A DNA stretch of 64,000 bases from Nocardia speluncae NBRC 108251 (GCF_001613245.1 NZ_BDBZ01000002.1:1-64000); one strand, 5' to 3'. Counted from the stretch's first letter, positions 28,773 through 38,598 are shown. Notes: generated by a model from the letters alone, not told the origin. Made by a program: numbers and translations.

Positions 28773-29684
28773 ATGGCAGCGGGCCCGGCGGAGGTGCGCG
28801 AGGTGGGACGGCGGTCGGCGCCCACCCAGCGCGTGATCCAGGTGATCGACTACCTCACCGCGCGGCGCGGTCGCCGCGCGGGACTGTCGGAAATAGCGCG
28901 CGACCTGCACCTCGCCAAACCCACCTGCCTGGGCATCCTCACCGAACTCACCGCCGCCGGCTACCTCACCCGCGACCCGCGCACCCGCGACTACGGTCCG
29001 GGCCCCGCACTGATCGCCGCGGGCCGGGTCGCCCAGGACAGTTTCGCCATCGCCGGTCTCGCCCACCCGGAACTGGAACGGCTCAGCGCGAAATACGCCA
29101 CCACCTGCACCGCGTCCGCCGTGGTCGGTGAACGGATCAGCGTCCTGGACAGTGCCGGCCCCGCCATGGTGCGGGTCGGGGCGACCTACCGTTTCGCGCC
29201 GCCGGTCGGCCTGATGTACGTACTGTGGGATACCGGCCCCGCCTTCGACGCCTGGCTCGCGACCCCGCCGACGGTTCCCCTGAATCAGGACGAGACCCGG
29301 CTGCGCCGCCTCGTCGCGGAATGCCGCGAACGCGGCTACCTGGTGGAGAGCATGACCGGCGCGGGCCGGCAGTTGTACTCCATGCTGGCGGGGGTCGGCG
29401 GCCACGAGATGCCCGATGAGCTGCGTACCGCCGTCGCAGAGCTGGTGACCACGCTCGGTGAGCGCGTGTATCTCGGTGCGGACCTGCGGCCACGTAAGGA
29501 GCATCCGGTGAGCCTGCTGGCCGCGCCCACCTACGACGCCGACGGCCGGCAACAGCTGGTGCTGACCATGTACGTGGGCACCTCGATCACCGGTGCCGAG
29601 ATCGCCCGCCGTGGGACCGCTCTGGTCGCCGCGGCCGACGCGGTCACCGCGGCGGCGGGCGGGCGGCGGCCGCAACACCATTGA
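28773..29684 (+). CDS. IclR-family regulator of the sulfation cluster
   Basis: A 303-aa IclR-type regulator. The winged helix ([14 protein letters not shown], then [20 protein letters not shown]) is preceded by ~12 residues; the effector domain runs from about 85. It diverges from the DUF1214-SDR-sulfotransferase operon and lies 32 nt upstream of cysD, so it probably controls both. ATG 28773 has AGGAG upstream, partly within the KstR-like dyad. The ligand may be the sulfated product or its precursor (inference). Confidence 0.92.
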   Translation: MAAGPAEVREVGRRSAPTQRVIQVIDYLTARRGRRAGLSEIARDLHLAKPTCLGILTELTAAGYLTRDPRTRDYGPGPALIAAGRVAQDSFAIAGLAHPELERLSAKYATTCTASAVVGERISVLDSAGPAMVRVGATYRFAPPVGLMYVLWDTGPAFDAWLATPPTVPLNQDETRLRRLVAECRERGYLVESMTGAGRQLYSMLAGVGGHEMPDELRTAVAELVTTLGERVYLGADLRPRKEHPVSLLAAPTYDADGRQQLVLTMYVGTSITGAEIARRGTALVAAADAVTAAAGGRRPQHH

Positions 29685-29692
29685 CCGTTCAT

Positions 29693-29706
29693 GGAAACGT
29701 GTTCTA
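29693..29706. promoter_or_regulatory. KstR-like dyad over the cysD -10
   Basis: GGAAAC-GT-GTTCTA matches the KstR consensus at every fixed position except the first T. The right arm runs into the cysD -10 box (29705-29710), so binding would block RNA polymerase. It shares its GTTCTA arm with the site at 28749-28762. Confidence 0.45.
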
Positions 29707-29710
29707 GTTT
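29705..29710 (+). promoter_or_regulatory. -10 box TAGTTT, leaderless cysD start
   Basis: TAGTTT ends 6 nt before GTG 29717, without a ribosome site, giving cysDNC its own promoter downstream of the IclR gene. Confidence 0.5.
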
Positions 29711-29716
29711 TTAAGC

Positions 29717-30649
29717 GTGAGCCAGCATACGAAGTCGGCAGCGAGCACTTTCGAGCTCTCGCATCAGGCCGCACTCGAGGCCGAATCGGTCCACATCCTG
29801 CGGGAGGTGGCCGCAACCTTCGAACGTCCCGTTCTCCTGTTCTCCGGCGGCAAGGATTCGGTGGTGATGCTGCATCTGGCCACCAAAGCGTTCTGGCCGG
29901 CCCCGGTACCGTTCCCGATCCTGCATATCGATACCGGGCACAACTTCGACGAGGTGATCGCCTACCGCGACGAGGCCGTCTCGAAACACGGGTTACGGCT
30001 GCTCGTGGGCCGAGTCCAGGACGATATCGATGCCGGCCGGGCCATCGAGGACACCGGTCCCCGGGCCAGCCGCAACCGGCTGCAGACCACCACTCTGCTG
30101 CGCAGTGTGCGCGAGGGACGGTTCGATGCGGTGTTCGGCGGCGCCCGCCGGGACGAGGAAAAGGCGCGCGCCAAGGAACGGGTCTTCAGTTTCCGCGACG
30201 AGTACGGCCAGTGGGATCCGCGCCGGCAGCGCCCGGAACTGTGGAATCTCTACAACGGCAAACACCGGCCGGGCGAACATATCCGGGTCTTCCCACTGTC
30301 CAACTGGACCGAGCTGGATATCTGGAGCTACATCGCGGCCGAAGGTATCGACCTGCCGCCGCTGTACTACGCCCATCACCGGCCGGTGGTCCAGCGCGAC
30401 GGGATGCTGCTGGCCCACACCCGATTCCTCACGCTGCTCGACGGCGAGGAACCGCGGGAGGCGCTGGTCCGGTTCCGCACCGTGGGCGATGCCACCTGCA
30501 CCGGTTGCGTGGAATCCACCGCGGCCACACCGGCCGAGGTGGTTGCCGAAGTAGCGGCCGCCCGGGTCACCGAACGCGGCGCCACCCGCGCCGACGACCG
30601 GATCTCCGAGGCCGGTATGGAAGACCGCAAACGAGAGGGTTACTTCTGA
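29717..30649 (+). CDS. cysD: Sulfate adenylyltransferase subunit 2
   Basis: A 310-aa ATP-sulfurylase small subunit. It adenylates sulfate to APS with CysN. The PP-loop motif is [25 protein letters not shown] and [12 protein letters not shown] are family signatures. Its stop overlaps the cysN start by one base. GTG 29717 is set by the leaderless promoter. Placement next to an IclR gene and opposite a sulfotransferase operon points to sulfation rather than only cysteine synthesis; no sulfite or APS reductase is nearby. Confidence 0.97.
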   Translation: MSQHTKSAASTFELSHQAALEAESVHILREVAATFERPVLLFSGGKDSVVMLHLATKAFWPAPVPFPILHIDTGHNFDEVIAYRDEAVSKHGLRLLVGRVQDDIDAGRAIEDTGPRASRNRLQTTTLLRSVREGRFDAVFGGARRDEEKARAKERVFSFRDEYGQWDPRRQRPELWNLYNGKHRPGEHIRVFPLSNWTELDIWSYIAAEGIDLPPLYYAHHRPVVQRDGMLLAHTRFLTLLDGEEPREALVRFRTVGDATCTGCVESTAATPAEVVAEVAAARVTERGATRADDRISEAGMEDRKREGYF

Positions 30650-32487
30650 TGAGCTCCCTGCTACGCCTGGCCACGGCGGGCAGTGTCGACGACGGGAAAT
30701 CGACCCTCATCGGCCGGCTGCTGTTCGATTCCAAAACCCTGTTCACCGATCAACTCGACGCGGTCGAACGCACCAGCCGCGATCGCGGCGAGGATTACCC
30801 GAACCTGGCATTGCTCACCGACGGGTTACGCGCGGAGCGGGAACAGGGCATCACCATCGATGTCGCGCACCGCTATTTCGCCACCCCGCGCCGTAAATTC
30901 ATCATCGCCGACACCCCGGGGCATGTGCAGTACACCCGGAACATGGTGACCGGCGCCTCGACCGCCGATCTCGCACTGATCCTGGTGGACGCCCGCCACG
31001 GCGTGGTGGAACAGACCCGCCGCCACGCCTTCCTGGCCTCACTGCTCGGCGTACCGCATCTCGTGCTGTGTGTGAACAAGATGGATCTGGTGGACTGGTC
31101 GGCCCAGCGGTTCGCCGAAATCCGGGAGGAATTCGCGGGTTTCGCGTCCCGGCTGAACATCGCGGATCTGACCTTCATCCCGATGTCGGCCCTGCACGGC
31201 GACAATATCGTGCACCGCAGCGCCACCATGGACTGGTACGAGGGCACTCCCCTGCTGCACCATCTCGAAGAGGTGCATATCGCCTCCGACCGCAACCTGA
31301 TCGATGCCCGATTGCCGGTGCAGTACGTGATCCGCAGCCACACACCGGATTTTCGCGGGTATGCGGGAACGATCGCCAGCGGCGTCTGGTCACCCGGTGA
31401 CGAGATCACCGTCCTGCCGTCGGGGCTGTCCACCACGGTGACCGGGATCTGGGGGCCGGGCGGCGCTCCTCTCACCGAGGCGTTCCCGCCGCAGGCAGTG
31501 ACTGTCGCACTGGCCGATCAGCTCGATATCGGCCGCGGGGATATGCTGTGCCGCCCCGCCAACCGGCCGCAGACCAGCCGAGATCTGGACACGATGGTCT
31601 GCTGGTTCAGCGACGAAGCCGAACTGCGGCCCGGCGCGTCGTACACGGTGCGGCACACCACCCGCAGCGTCGCGGCAGAGATCCGCGCCCTGGACTACCG
31701 GCTCGATGTGAACACCCTGCATCGCGACGAGAACGCGAACGCATTGGCGCTCAACCAGATCGGTCGCGTTCAGTTGCGGACCAGGCAGGCGCTGCAGTTC
31801 GATCCGTATCGCCGCAACCGCACCACCGGCAGCTTCCTGCTGATCGACGACACCACCGGCGATACCGTCGGCGCCGGCATGATCACCGGCCCCAGCCTGC
31901 CTGCCTCTCGGGTGGTCTGGCATTCGAGCGCGGTCGGCCGCGCGGAACGCCCGACTCGCGGTCGCACGGTCTGGCTCACCGGACTGTCCGGCTCCGGGAA
32001 ATCGTCGGTGGCGGTGGAACTCGAACGCCGCCTGGTCGCGGCGGGGCGGCCGGCGTTCCTGCTCGACGGCGACAACCTGCGCCACGGTCTCAACTCCGAT
32101 CTGGGTTTCTCTGCTGCGGACCGGACCGAGAACATCCGCCGGGTAGGTGAGGTCGCGCGGCTGTTCGCCGAATCGGGGACGGTCGCCATCGTCTCGCTCA
32201 TCAGCCCCTACCGCGCCGATCGCGAGAGCGCACGGGCGGTGCACGACGCCGCCGGTATCCCGTTCCTGGAGATTTTCGTGGATACACCCCTGGAGATCTG
32301 TGAGGCCCGCGACCCGAAGGGCCTGTACGCCAAGGCTCGGACCGGAGAAATCCGCGGGTTCACCGGTATCGATGATCCCTATGAACCGCCCGCGGCCCCG
32401 GCACTGGTTCTGCGGCCGGAGGACGGCGACCCCGCCGCGATGGCCGCCGCGATCCTGGCGCTGCTGGCCAGGGATGACGACGCCTGA
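30649..32487 (+). CDS. cysN: CysN-CysC fusion: ATP-sulfurylase GTPase subunit plus APS kinase
   Basis: A 612-aa bifunctional protein. Residues ~1-430 are the EF-Tu-like GTPase that drives sulfate adenylation (P-loop [18 protein letters not shown]). Residues ~435-612 are APS kinase (P-loop GLSGSGKSS at 445-453, [28 protein letters not shown]), which makes PAPS. The product is exactly the donor needed by the sulfotransferase across the divergent promoter. The fusion also occurs in M. tuberculosis. No downstream cys gene follows; an acyl-CoA dehydrogenase starts 86 nt on. Confidence 0.97.
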   Translation: MSSLLRLATAGSVDDGKSTLIGRLLFDSKTLFTDQLDAVERTSRDRGEDYPNLALLTDGLRAEREQGITIDVAHRYFATPRRKFIIADTPGHVQYTRNMVTGASTADLALILVDARHGVVEQTRRHAFLASLLGVPHLVLCVNKMDLVDWSAQRFAEIREEFAGFASRLNIADLTFIPMSALHGDNIVHRSATMDWYEGTPLLHHLEEVHIASDRNLIDARLPVQYVIRSHTPDFRGYAGTIASGVWSPGDEITVLPSGLSTTVTGIWGPGGAPLTEAFPPQAVTVALADQLDIGRGDMLCRPANRPQTSRDLDTMVCWFSDEAELRPGASYTVRHTTRSVAAEIRALDYRLDVNTLHRDENANALALNQIGRVQLRTRQALQFDPYRRNRTTGSFLLIDDTTGDTVGAGMITGPSLPASRVVWHSSAVGRAERPTRGRTVWLTGLSGSGKSSVAVELERRLVAAGRPAFLLDGDNLRHGLNSDLGFSAADRTENIRRVGEVARLFAESGTVAIVSLISPYRADRESARAVHDAAGIPFLEIFVDTPLEICEARDPKGLYAKARTGEIRGFTGIDDPYEPPAAPALVLRPEDGDPAAMAAAILALLARDDDA

Positions 32488-32573
32488 CTCGAGCGGTGCG
32501 GCCGCCGGTTCCGGCCCGCGGCCCGCCGCTCACATTTGATACTCTGGCCGCAACTTGTACCGAAAGGGTGGTT

Positions 32574-34439
32574 ATGCGGTCTACTCTGCTGTCCCGGCGT
32601 GACCTGGAGTTCCTGCTCTACGAATGGCTCGACGTCGAGAGCCTCACCCGGCGGGCCCGCTATGCCGAGCATTCGCGGGAGACCTTCGATGCCGTCCTCG
32701 ACCTGAGCGAGCAACTGGCCACCAAGTATTTCGCCACCCACAACAAACTCAACGACACCCACGAACCCACGTTCGACGGCGACACGGTCACCCTCATCCC
32801 CGAGGTCGGGCAGGCGCTGGCCGCGTTCGCCGAGGCCGGAATGGTCGGTGCGACCATGGACGCCGAACTGGGCGGTGCGCAACTTCCCGCTGCGATCGCC
32901 CAGGCGGGTTTCGCCTGGTTCCACGCCGCCAACCCCGGCACCAGCGCCTATCCCCTGCTGACCATCGGCAATGCCAACCTGCTGGCCGCCCACGCAGACC
33001 CCCGCCTGGTGCAACGGTTCGTACCGCCGATGATCGAGGGGCGGTTCTTCGGCACGATGTGCCTGTCGGAACCGCAGGCCGGGTCCTCGCTCGCCGATAT
33101 CGTCACCCGTGCCGAACCTTGTGACGACGGCACCGTCGGCGTGAGCGAGCCGGGCCCGGAGGCGGTAGCGAAGCGTCACCACGCAGGGCCCTCGCCCGAT
33201 CAGTACCGATTGTTCGGCACCAAGATGTGGATCTCCGGCGGCGATCACGAACTCGGCGAGAATATCGTGCACCTGGTGCTGGCGAAGATCCCCGGCGGCC
33301 CGGCGGGCACCAAAGGGATCTCCCTGTTCGTGGTGCCACGGTTCCTGGTGCACGAAGACGGCTCGCTCGGAGAGCGCAACGATGTGGCATTGGCCGGGCT
33401 GAACCACAAGATGGGTTTCCGCGGCACGGTCAACACAGTCCTCAATTTGGGTGAGGGCCGCTGGACGCCGCAGGGCGCCGCAGGGGCGATCGGCTATCTG
33501 GTCGGCGAACCACACCAGGGCCTGAAATACATGTTCCACATGATGAACGAGGCGCGCAGCGGGGTCGGTCTGGTCGCCGCCGCTCTCGGCTACACCGGCT
33601 ACCTCGAATCCCTCGACTACGCCCGGACCCGCCCCCAGGGCCGCACCAAAGGCGCTGCAGACCCGGCCGCCCCGCAGCGCCCGATCATCGAGCACACCGA
33701 TGTGAAACGGATGCTGCTGGCGCAGAAGACCTACGCCGAGGGCGGGCTGGCGCTGGTGCTCTACTGCGCCCGCCTGATCGACGAACAGCACACCGCCGAA
33801 TCCGAGGAAGAACGCCGCGCTCGCACGCTGCTGCTGGATATCCTCACCCCGATCGCCAAGAGCTGGCCCTCGCAGTGGTGCCTGACCGCCAACGATCTCG
33901 CCATCCAGGTTCTCGGCGGCTACGGCTACACCCGCGAATACAACGTCGAACAGCACTATCGCGACAACCGCCTCAACCCCATCCACGAGGGCACACACGG
34001 CATCCAGGGCCTGGATCTACTGGGCCGCAAGGTCACCCAGCACGGCGGGGCGAGCCTGCACGAACTCGACGGCCGTGTCCGGGCCACCCTGGCGGCCGCG
34101 CAGGAACTCGGCGGTGAGCCCGCCGAACTCGCCGACCGGCTGGAGAATTCCTGGACCCGCCTGATCGCAGTTACCGGCAGCTTGTTCGCCACCGGGGATA
34201 TCGAGGTCGCATTGGCCAACAGTTCTGTCTACCTGGAAGCCTTCGGCCACCACGTGGTTGCCTGGATCTGGCTGGACCAGATGCTCGCCACCCACGGCCG
34301 TACCGGCGACTTCTACGATGGCAAACGGCACGCGGCACGCTACTTTTTCCGCCACGAACTGCCCCGCACCGGACCGCAGCTGGATCTGCTGGCCGGTCTC
34401 GACACCACCACCGTGGACATGGCCGAGAACTGGTTCTGA
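32574..34439 (+). CDS. Acyl-CoA dehydrogenase (DmdC-like long form) with an in-frame insert
   Basis: A 621-aa acyl-CoA dehydrogenase of the long form with a C-terminal extra domain, as in DmdC (methylmercaptopropionyl-CoA dehydrogenase). Flavin segment: CLSEPQAGSSLADI; C-terminal block GGYGYTREYNVEQHYRD followed by IHEGTHGIQ, which carries the catalytic Glu. Residues 188-210 (33135-33203) interrupt a normally compact loop with a charged stretch (SEPGPEAVAKRHHAG) that I do not expect in the family. ATG 32574 has GAAAGGG upstream. Position after cysNC hints at the same regulon, but it has no KstR-like dyad of its own. Confidence 0.92.
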   Translation: MRSTLLSRRDLEFLLYEWLDVESLTRRARYAEHSRETFDAVLDLSEQLATKYFATHNKLNDTHEPTFDGDTVTLIPEVGQALAAFAEAGMVGATMDAELGGAQLPAAIAQAGFAWFHAANPGTSAYPLLTIGNANLLAAHADPRLVQRFVPPMIEGRFFGTMCLSEPQAGSSLADIVTRAEPCDDGTVGVSEPGPEAVAKRHHAGPSPDQYRLFGTKMWISGGDHELGENIVHLVLAKIPGGPAGTKGISLFVVPRFLVHEDGSLGERNDVALAGLNHKMGFRGTVNTVLNLGEGRWTPQGAAGAIGYLVGEPHQGLKYMFHMMNEARSGVGLVAAALGYTGYLESLDYARTRPQGRTKGAADPAAPQRPIIEHTDVKRMLLAQKTYAEGGLALVLYCARLIDEQHTAESEEERRARTLLLDILTPIAKSWPSQWCLTANDLAIQVLGGYGYTREYNVEQHYRDNRLNPIHEGTHGIQGLDLLGRKVTQHGGASLHELDGRVRATLAAAQELGGEPAELADRLENSWTRLIAVTGSLFATGDIEVALANSSVYLEAFGHHVVAWIWLDQMLATHGRTGDFYDGKRHAARYFFRHELPRTGPQLDLLAGLDTTTVDMAENWF

Positions 34440-34471
34440 TAAACCGGGCGACAGGTGTATGCGGGTGCCGA

Positions 34472-34477
34472 TAGGTT
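34472..34477 (+). promoter_or_regulatory. -10 box TAGGTT, leaderless start
   Basis: TAGGTT ends 7 nt before ATG 34485. A weak GGTGGG is too close to the start to serve as ribosome site. Confidence 0.45.
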
Positions 34478-34484
34478 CGGTGGG

Positions 34485-35003
34485 ATGACCTGGATCGCAC
34501 CCGATACCGACCGGATCGAGACCGTGCCCACCGGCCCCGAAAGGCCGATGCTGCAGTCCTGGCTGGACTTCCACCGGCAGACCCTGCTCGCCAAATGTTC
34601 CGGCCTCGGTACCGCGCAGCTGAAACAGTGCGCGGTACCGCCTTCGTCGCTGTCGTTGCACGGTTTGGTGCGACATATGTCCGAGGTGGAGCGCGGCTGG
34701 TTGCGGATCACCGCGGCCGGGCAGCGGCTCGCGTACCTCTATTGCGCCGACACCGATCCGAACGGCGACTTCGACAGTATCGGCACGGCCGATCCCGCCG
34801 CCGATTTCGCCGTGTACCGGCGGGAGACGGAACTGGCGGATGCCGCGGTGGCCGAGCTTCCGCTCGACCACCGCTGCCGCCATCCGGCCGGCCCCGAGTA
34901 CAGCCTCCGCTGGGTGTATCTGCATCTCATCGAGGAGTACGCCCGGCACAACGGTCACGCGGATCTGCTGCGCGAGCAGATCGACGGCAGCACCGGAGAC
35001 TGA
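34485..35003 (+). CDS. DinB-family (DUF664) protein
   Basis: A 172-aa four-helix protein of the DinB/DUF664 family. The metal site is suggested by three spaced histidines: HGLVRHMSEVE in helix 2 and HLIEEYARHNGHADLLRE near the end, the latter a strong DUF664 hallmark. Such proteins may be mycothiol- or bacillithiol-dependent transferases; the substrate is unknown. The stop codon forms the left edge of a terminator-like hairpin (35003-35022), and leuA converges from the other side. Confidence 0.9.
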   Translation: MTWIAPDTDRIETVPTGPERPMLQSWLDFHRQTLLAKCSGLGTAQLKQCAVPPSSLSLHGLVRHMSEVERGWLRITAAGQRLAYLYCADTDPNGDFDSIGTADPAADFAVYRRETELADAAVAELPLDHRCRHPAGPEYSLRWVYLHLIEEYARHNGHADLLREQIDGSTGD

Positions 35004-35022
35004 GCCCCGGGCCACCGGGGCT
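35003..35022. terminator. Terminator-like hairpin AGCCCCGG-GCCA-CCGGGGCT
   Basis: A perfect 8-bp GC-rich stem with a 4-nt loop at the end of the DinB gene, between it and the convergent leuA. Confidence 0.5.
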
Positions 35023-35070
35023 ACGTGGGCCCGAGCGCGACCACGACGACAACCGGACCCCACACCCGGC

Positions 35071-36834
35071 TCACTCGAGCTCGGCGATCCCGGCGGCCCG
35101 GACCACCGCTGCCACTTCGGCCGCCGACGCCGAATCGGCTCGGGCACACGACCATCCGATCCGGCCTGCACGCCGATACTCCAGGTAGGCGATCGCATGT
35201 CCGGCGACAGGGTGACCGGACAGGCTCAGCACCTCGATCGGACGGCCCGCTTGCCGGAGCGCAGCCACCACCGCAGCGACCTGGTTGTTCTCCTCATGGG
35301 CACTCCGATGTAGCCGGCCGCCGACCACGAGCCCCACGGTGATCACCGGAGACTCGTCCGGACCGGACACGCGCAGGTCCTTCAGTTCTACGGCGGGCGG
35401 TTCCGGGGTACCGAGATAAGCCGTATCGAACAGCGCACGCAATTCGGCGGCGCTCACCTCCGCCCCGGAACCGTCGGTATGCCGCTGCACCTGCCGAGCG
35501 AAATCGATCTGTAACCGCCGGGGCAGCTCCAAACCGTGTTCGGCGTCGAGCAAATAGGCGATCCCACCTTTTCCGGACTGCGAATTCACCCGGACCACAG
35601 CGTCGTAGCCGCGCCCGATATCGGCCGGGTCGATAGGCAGGTACGGCACCCGCCATTCGATCTCGCGTTCTGGACGAGCTGTGCGCGCGGCCCGCTGCCG
35701 ATGCTCGGCGAACCCTTTCTTGATGGCGTCCTGGTGGGTCCCGGAGAAGGCCGTGTGCACGAGATCCCCGACATAAGGATGCCGTGGATGGACGGGCAGG
35801 CGGGTGCAGTATTCGACGGTGCGCCGGATCTCGTCGATATCGGAGAAATCGATCATCGGATCTACGCCCTGGGCATGCAGATTCAAGGCCAGCGTCGCGA
35901 TATCGACATTGCCGGTGCGTTCGCCGTTGCCGAATACGCAGCCCTCCACTCGTTGCGCGCCGGCCAGTACCGCGAGTTCGGCGCAGGCCACCCCGGTGCC
36001 GCGGTCGTTGTGCGGATGCACCGACAGGACGATGCTGTCGCGACGGGCCAGGTTGCGGTGCATGTACTCGATCTGGTCCGCGTACACATTGGGCGTCGCG
36101 ATCTCCACCGTCGCCGGCAGATTCAGCGTGACCGGCCGCTGGGGGCTCGCCTGCCACAGGTCGGTGACGCTGTCACAGATGTCCAGGACGTATCCGGGTT
36201 CGGTCTGGTTGAAAACCTCCGGGGAGAACTGGAAACGTACCCGTGGCAGATCACCGGCGAGTTCGAGAACATCGCGGGCGCCGGCCAGGATCAGTTCGCG
36301 GACCTTGCGGGAGTCCTTGCCCAGCACGGTGTCTCGCCAGACCGGTGCGGTCGCGGTATACAGGTGAATCACCACCTCGTTGGCCAGCCCGCGTACCGAT
36401 TCCACCGTCCGGGCGATCAGATCCCGCCGCGCGGGCGTGAATACCACCACGGTGACGTCCGGCGGCACGATCCGGGTATCGGCCAGTACTCGCACGAAAT
36501 CGAAGTCGGCTTGTGAGGCCGAGGGGTAGCCGACCTCGATCTCCTTGTACCCCATAGCGGCAAGCAGGCCGAAGAACCGGAGCTTGCGGCCGGGGTCCAT
36601 GGGTTCGGCCAGAGCCTGGTTACCGTCGCGCAGGTCCACCGGCACCCACAGCGGGGCCTGCCGGATCCGGGCACCCGGCCAGTGCCGCTCCTGCTCGGGC
36701 ATCTGCACACGATCGTGGATATCGCGGTACCGGTGCGACGGCATCTGTGAGCGCCGCTGCCGGAACCAGTCCGGCGCGGTCTCGGGGACAGCGCCGGCGG
36801 GGGTATCGATGGTGGGGTATGTCTGCATGGCCAT
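35071..36834 (-). CDS. leuA: 2-Isopropylmalate synthase
   Basis: A 587-aa enzyme of the first committed step to leucine: acetyl-CoA plus 2-oxoisovalerate to 2-isopropylmalate. The HMGL-like barrel (about 50-350) carries DLRDGNQAL and HPHNDRGTGVA (metal-binding His-x-His); the C-terminal LeuA allosteric domain (about 440-587) is present, so feedback by leucine is expected. Start ATG 36834 or 36828. It stands alone, away from other leu or ilv genes, and diverges from a GntR regulator. It may be the housekeeping copy or a paralogue serving another 2-oxoacid; the sequence alone does not decide. Confidence 0.95.
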   Translation of the reverse strand: MAMQTYPTIDTPAGAVPETAPDWFRQRRSQMPSHRYRDIHDRVQMPEQERHWPGARIRQAPLWVPVDLRDGNQALAEPMDPGRKLRFFGLLAAMGYKEIEVGYPSASQADFDFVRVLADTRIVPPDVTVVVFTPARRDLIARTVESVRGLANEVVIHLYTATAPVWRDTVLGKDSRKVRELILAGARDVLELAGDLPRVRFQFSPEVFNQTEPGYVLDICDSVTDLWQASPQRPVTLNLPATVEIATPNVYADQIEYMHRNLARRDSIVLSVHPHNDRGTGVACAELAVLAGAQRVEGCVFGNGERTGNVDIATLALNLHAQGVDPMIDFSDIDEIRRTVEYCTRLPVHPRHPYVGDLVHTAFSGTHQDAIKKGFAEHRQRAARTARPEREIEWRVPYLPIDPADIGRGYDAVVRVNSQSGKGGIAYLLDAEHGLELPRRLQIDFARQVQRHTDGSGAEVSAAELRALFDTAYLGTPEPPAVELKDLRVSGPDESPVITVGLVVGGRLHRSAHEENNQVAAVVAALRQAGRPIEVLSLSGHPVAGHAIAYLEYRRAGRIGWSCARADSASAAEVAAVVRAAGIAELE

Positions 36835-37010
36835 GGGGATTCGCCCCGGCCCTTCCTGTTCGTTCGGCCGCACGGAGACGGTGATCGGCCGACGACAAGA
36901 CCCCACGACGGGGTGGCCGATCGTTCAGGCCCCGCCGTGGCGGCCGAGGAGAAGCTGCTGCGACATATGGCAGACTGTACACAACTCCTCAGACAAGTAG
37001 CGAGGTTCGG

Positions 37011-37682
37011 ATGGTTATCCAGGTGCGACGCCACCCCTTGGCCGAGCAAGCAGCCGATCTACTGCTGGCGCGGATCCGCGCCGGCGAATGGCCGCTCGGG
37101 CATAAGCTGCCCGGCGAGACGACGCTCGCCGCTCAGCTCGGCGTAGGCCGTTCGACACTGCGCGAGGCCGTACGCGTCCTCGCCGGTAAGGGCGTCCTCG
37201 CCAGCCGGCAGGGTGCGGGCGTCTTCGTCACGGCGCTCGATATCCCCGAAGACTGGGATATCGTGCTGCGCCGGGCCACCATCGCCTCGGTGCTCGAAGC
37301 CCGGATCGCCATCGAGGCCGAGGCCGCCGCGTTGGCCGCGCAACGACGCACTCCGGCCGATCTGCGAGCCATCCGGCGGGCGCTGTCGGCACGAGCCGCC
37401 GAGAACCGCACGATCGCCGACCTCGTCGATGCCGATACCGGGTTCCACCGCGCGGTCATCGTGGCCGCCCACAACGACATCCTGACCCAGCTCTTCGATA
37501 CCTTCCTCCCCCGATCCCGCGCCGCGATGATCGATATGCTGCAACTCCGCCCGATGCCCGCCCCGGACGAGGATCACGCCGCACACGAACGGCTCGCCAC
37601 GGCGATCGCCGCACACGATCCCGCGGCCGCGGCCACGTACAGCCGCGCTCACCTCCACACCATCAAGGAAGCCTTTACCTGA
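37011..37682 (+). CDS. GntR-family (FadR subfamily) regulator
   Basis: A 223-aa regulator. The winged helix is at residues ~8-75 (PLAEQAADLLLARIRAGEW, then LGVGRSTLREAVRVLAGKG), and the all-helical FCD effector domain at ~90-215 with metal-ligand residues D-x3-H (DADTGFHRAV) and two later histidines. It diverges from leuA across 176 bp, so leuA is the likeliest target. No clear FadR-type dyad was found between them, though TGTACA near 36976 is palindromic. Confidence 0.92.
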   Translation: MVIQVRRHPLAEQAADLLLARIRAGEWPLGHKLPGETTLAAQLGVGRSTLREAVRVLAGKGVLASRQGAGVFVTALDIPEDWDIVLRRATIASVLEARIAIEAEAAALAAQRRTPADLRAIRRALSARAAENRTIADLVDADTGFHRAVIVAAHNDILTQLFDTFLPRSRAAMIDMLQLRPMPAPDEDHAAHERLATAIAAHDPAAAATYSRAHLHTIKEAFT

Positions 37683-37797
37683 GCGCGTCTCCCGAACGGT
37701 CACGGTGGTGATTGCCGAAGAGTACGGAGGAGGCGACCGTCGAGCCACCAGCGACGCCTCACAGACAGAACCCTGCCCCGGCCCCGAAGGAAGAACA

Positions 37798-38598
37798 GTG
37801 AGCAAAACCGTTCTGGAACTGACCGACGTCACCTTCCGGCGCGACGGCATTCCGATCATCGACGGCATTTCGCTGACGGTCCGCACAGGAGAACACTGGG
37901 CACTGCTCGGCCCGAACGGGGCAGGTAAGAGCACACTGCTCGGTTTCTGCGGCGCGCTCACCCATCCCACCAGTGGTACGGTTCGCATCCTCGGGGAACA
38001 ACTCGGGCGAGTGGAACTGCAGAAACTGCGACGCTCCATCGGGCATGTGAATCCGCGTCATCCGCTGCGGTCGCCGCTGACGGCGCAGCAGGTCGTCCTC
38101 ACCGGGCTCACCGGCACGGTCGACATACCGATGCGCTGGACACCGCACCCGGGGGAAATCGATGCGGCGACCGATGCGCTCGAGGCGGTCGGGATGGCCG
38201 CGAAGGCCGAACGAACCTGGCCCGCACTCTCCCAGGGCGAGCGGGGCCGGACACTGATCGCCCGCGCGCTGATCACCACACCACGGCTGCTGCTACTCGA
38301 CGAACCGACCACCGGTCTCGATGTGGCCGCGCGCGAACAGCTGCTACACACCATCGACACCCTGGACCGGACCTTGCCCGACCTCGCGTCCATCCTGGTG
38401 ACCCACCATCTGGAGGAACTGCCGACGAGCACCTCCCATGCGCTGCTGATCGCCGAGGGCCGTTCGGTCGCCGCCGGGGGCGCCGACCGAACCATCACCA
38501 CGGCAACGATTTCCGCGACGTTCGACCATCCTGTCCGGGTCGACCGGCAGGGCGGCCGCTGGTCCGCCCGGTCCCCGCTGACCCAGCCGGTGGCCTGA
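37798..38598 (+). CDS. Stand-alone ABC transporter ATPase
   Basis: A 266-aa ATP-binding cassette. Walker A GPNGAGKST, signature LSQGERGR (variant of LSGGQ), Walker B LLLLDEPTTGLD and the switch His in VTHHLEELP are all intact. The SQGE-type signature and the sequence ending resemble the ModF/PhrA or cobalt-type stand-alone ATPases. No permease or binding protein lies beside it. GTG 37798 has GGAAG upstream; the frame is open further back. It lies 115 nt after the GntR gene on the same strand. Confidence 0.9.
   Translation: MSKTVLELTDVTFRRDGIPIIDGISLTVRTGEHWALLGPNGAGKSTLLGFCGALTHPTSGTVRILGEQLGRVELQKLRRSIGHVNPRHPLRSPLTAQQVVLTGLTGTVDIPMRWTPHPGEIDAATDALEAVGMAAKAERTWPALSQGERGRTLIARALITTPRLLLLDEPTTGLDVAAREQLLHTIDTLDRTLPDLASILVTHHLEELPTSTSHALLIAEGRSVAAGGADRTITTATISATFDHPVRVDRQGGRWSARSPLTQPVA

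Noticed and set aside
36835..37010. A FadR-type operator between leuA and the GntR gene
   Set aside because: Only a 6-bp TGTACA palindrome was found; no extended dyad with the usual spacing.
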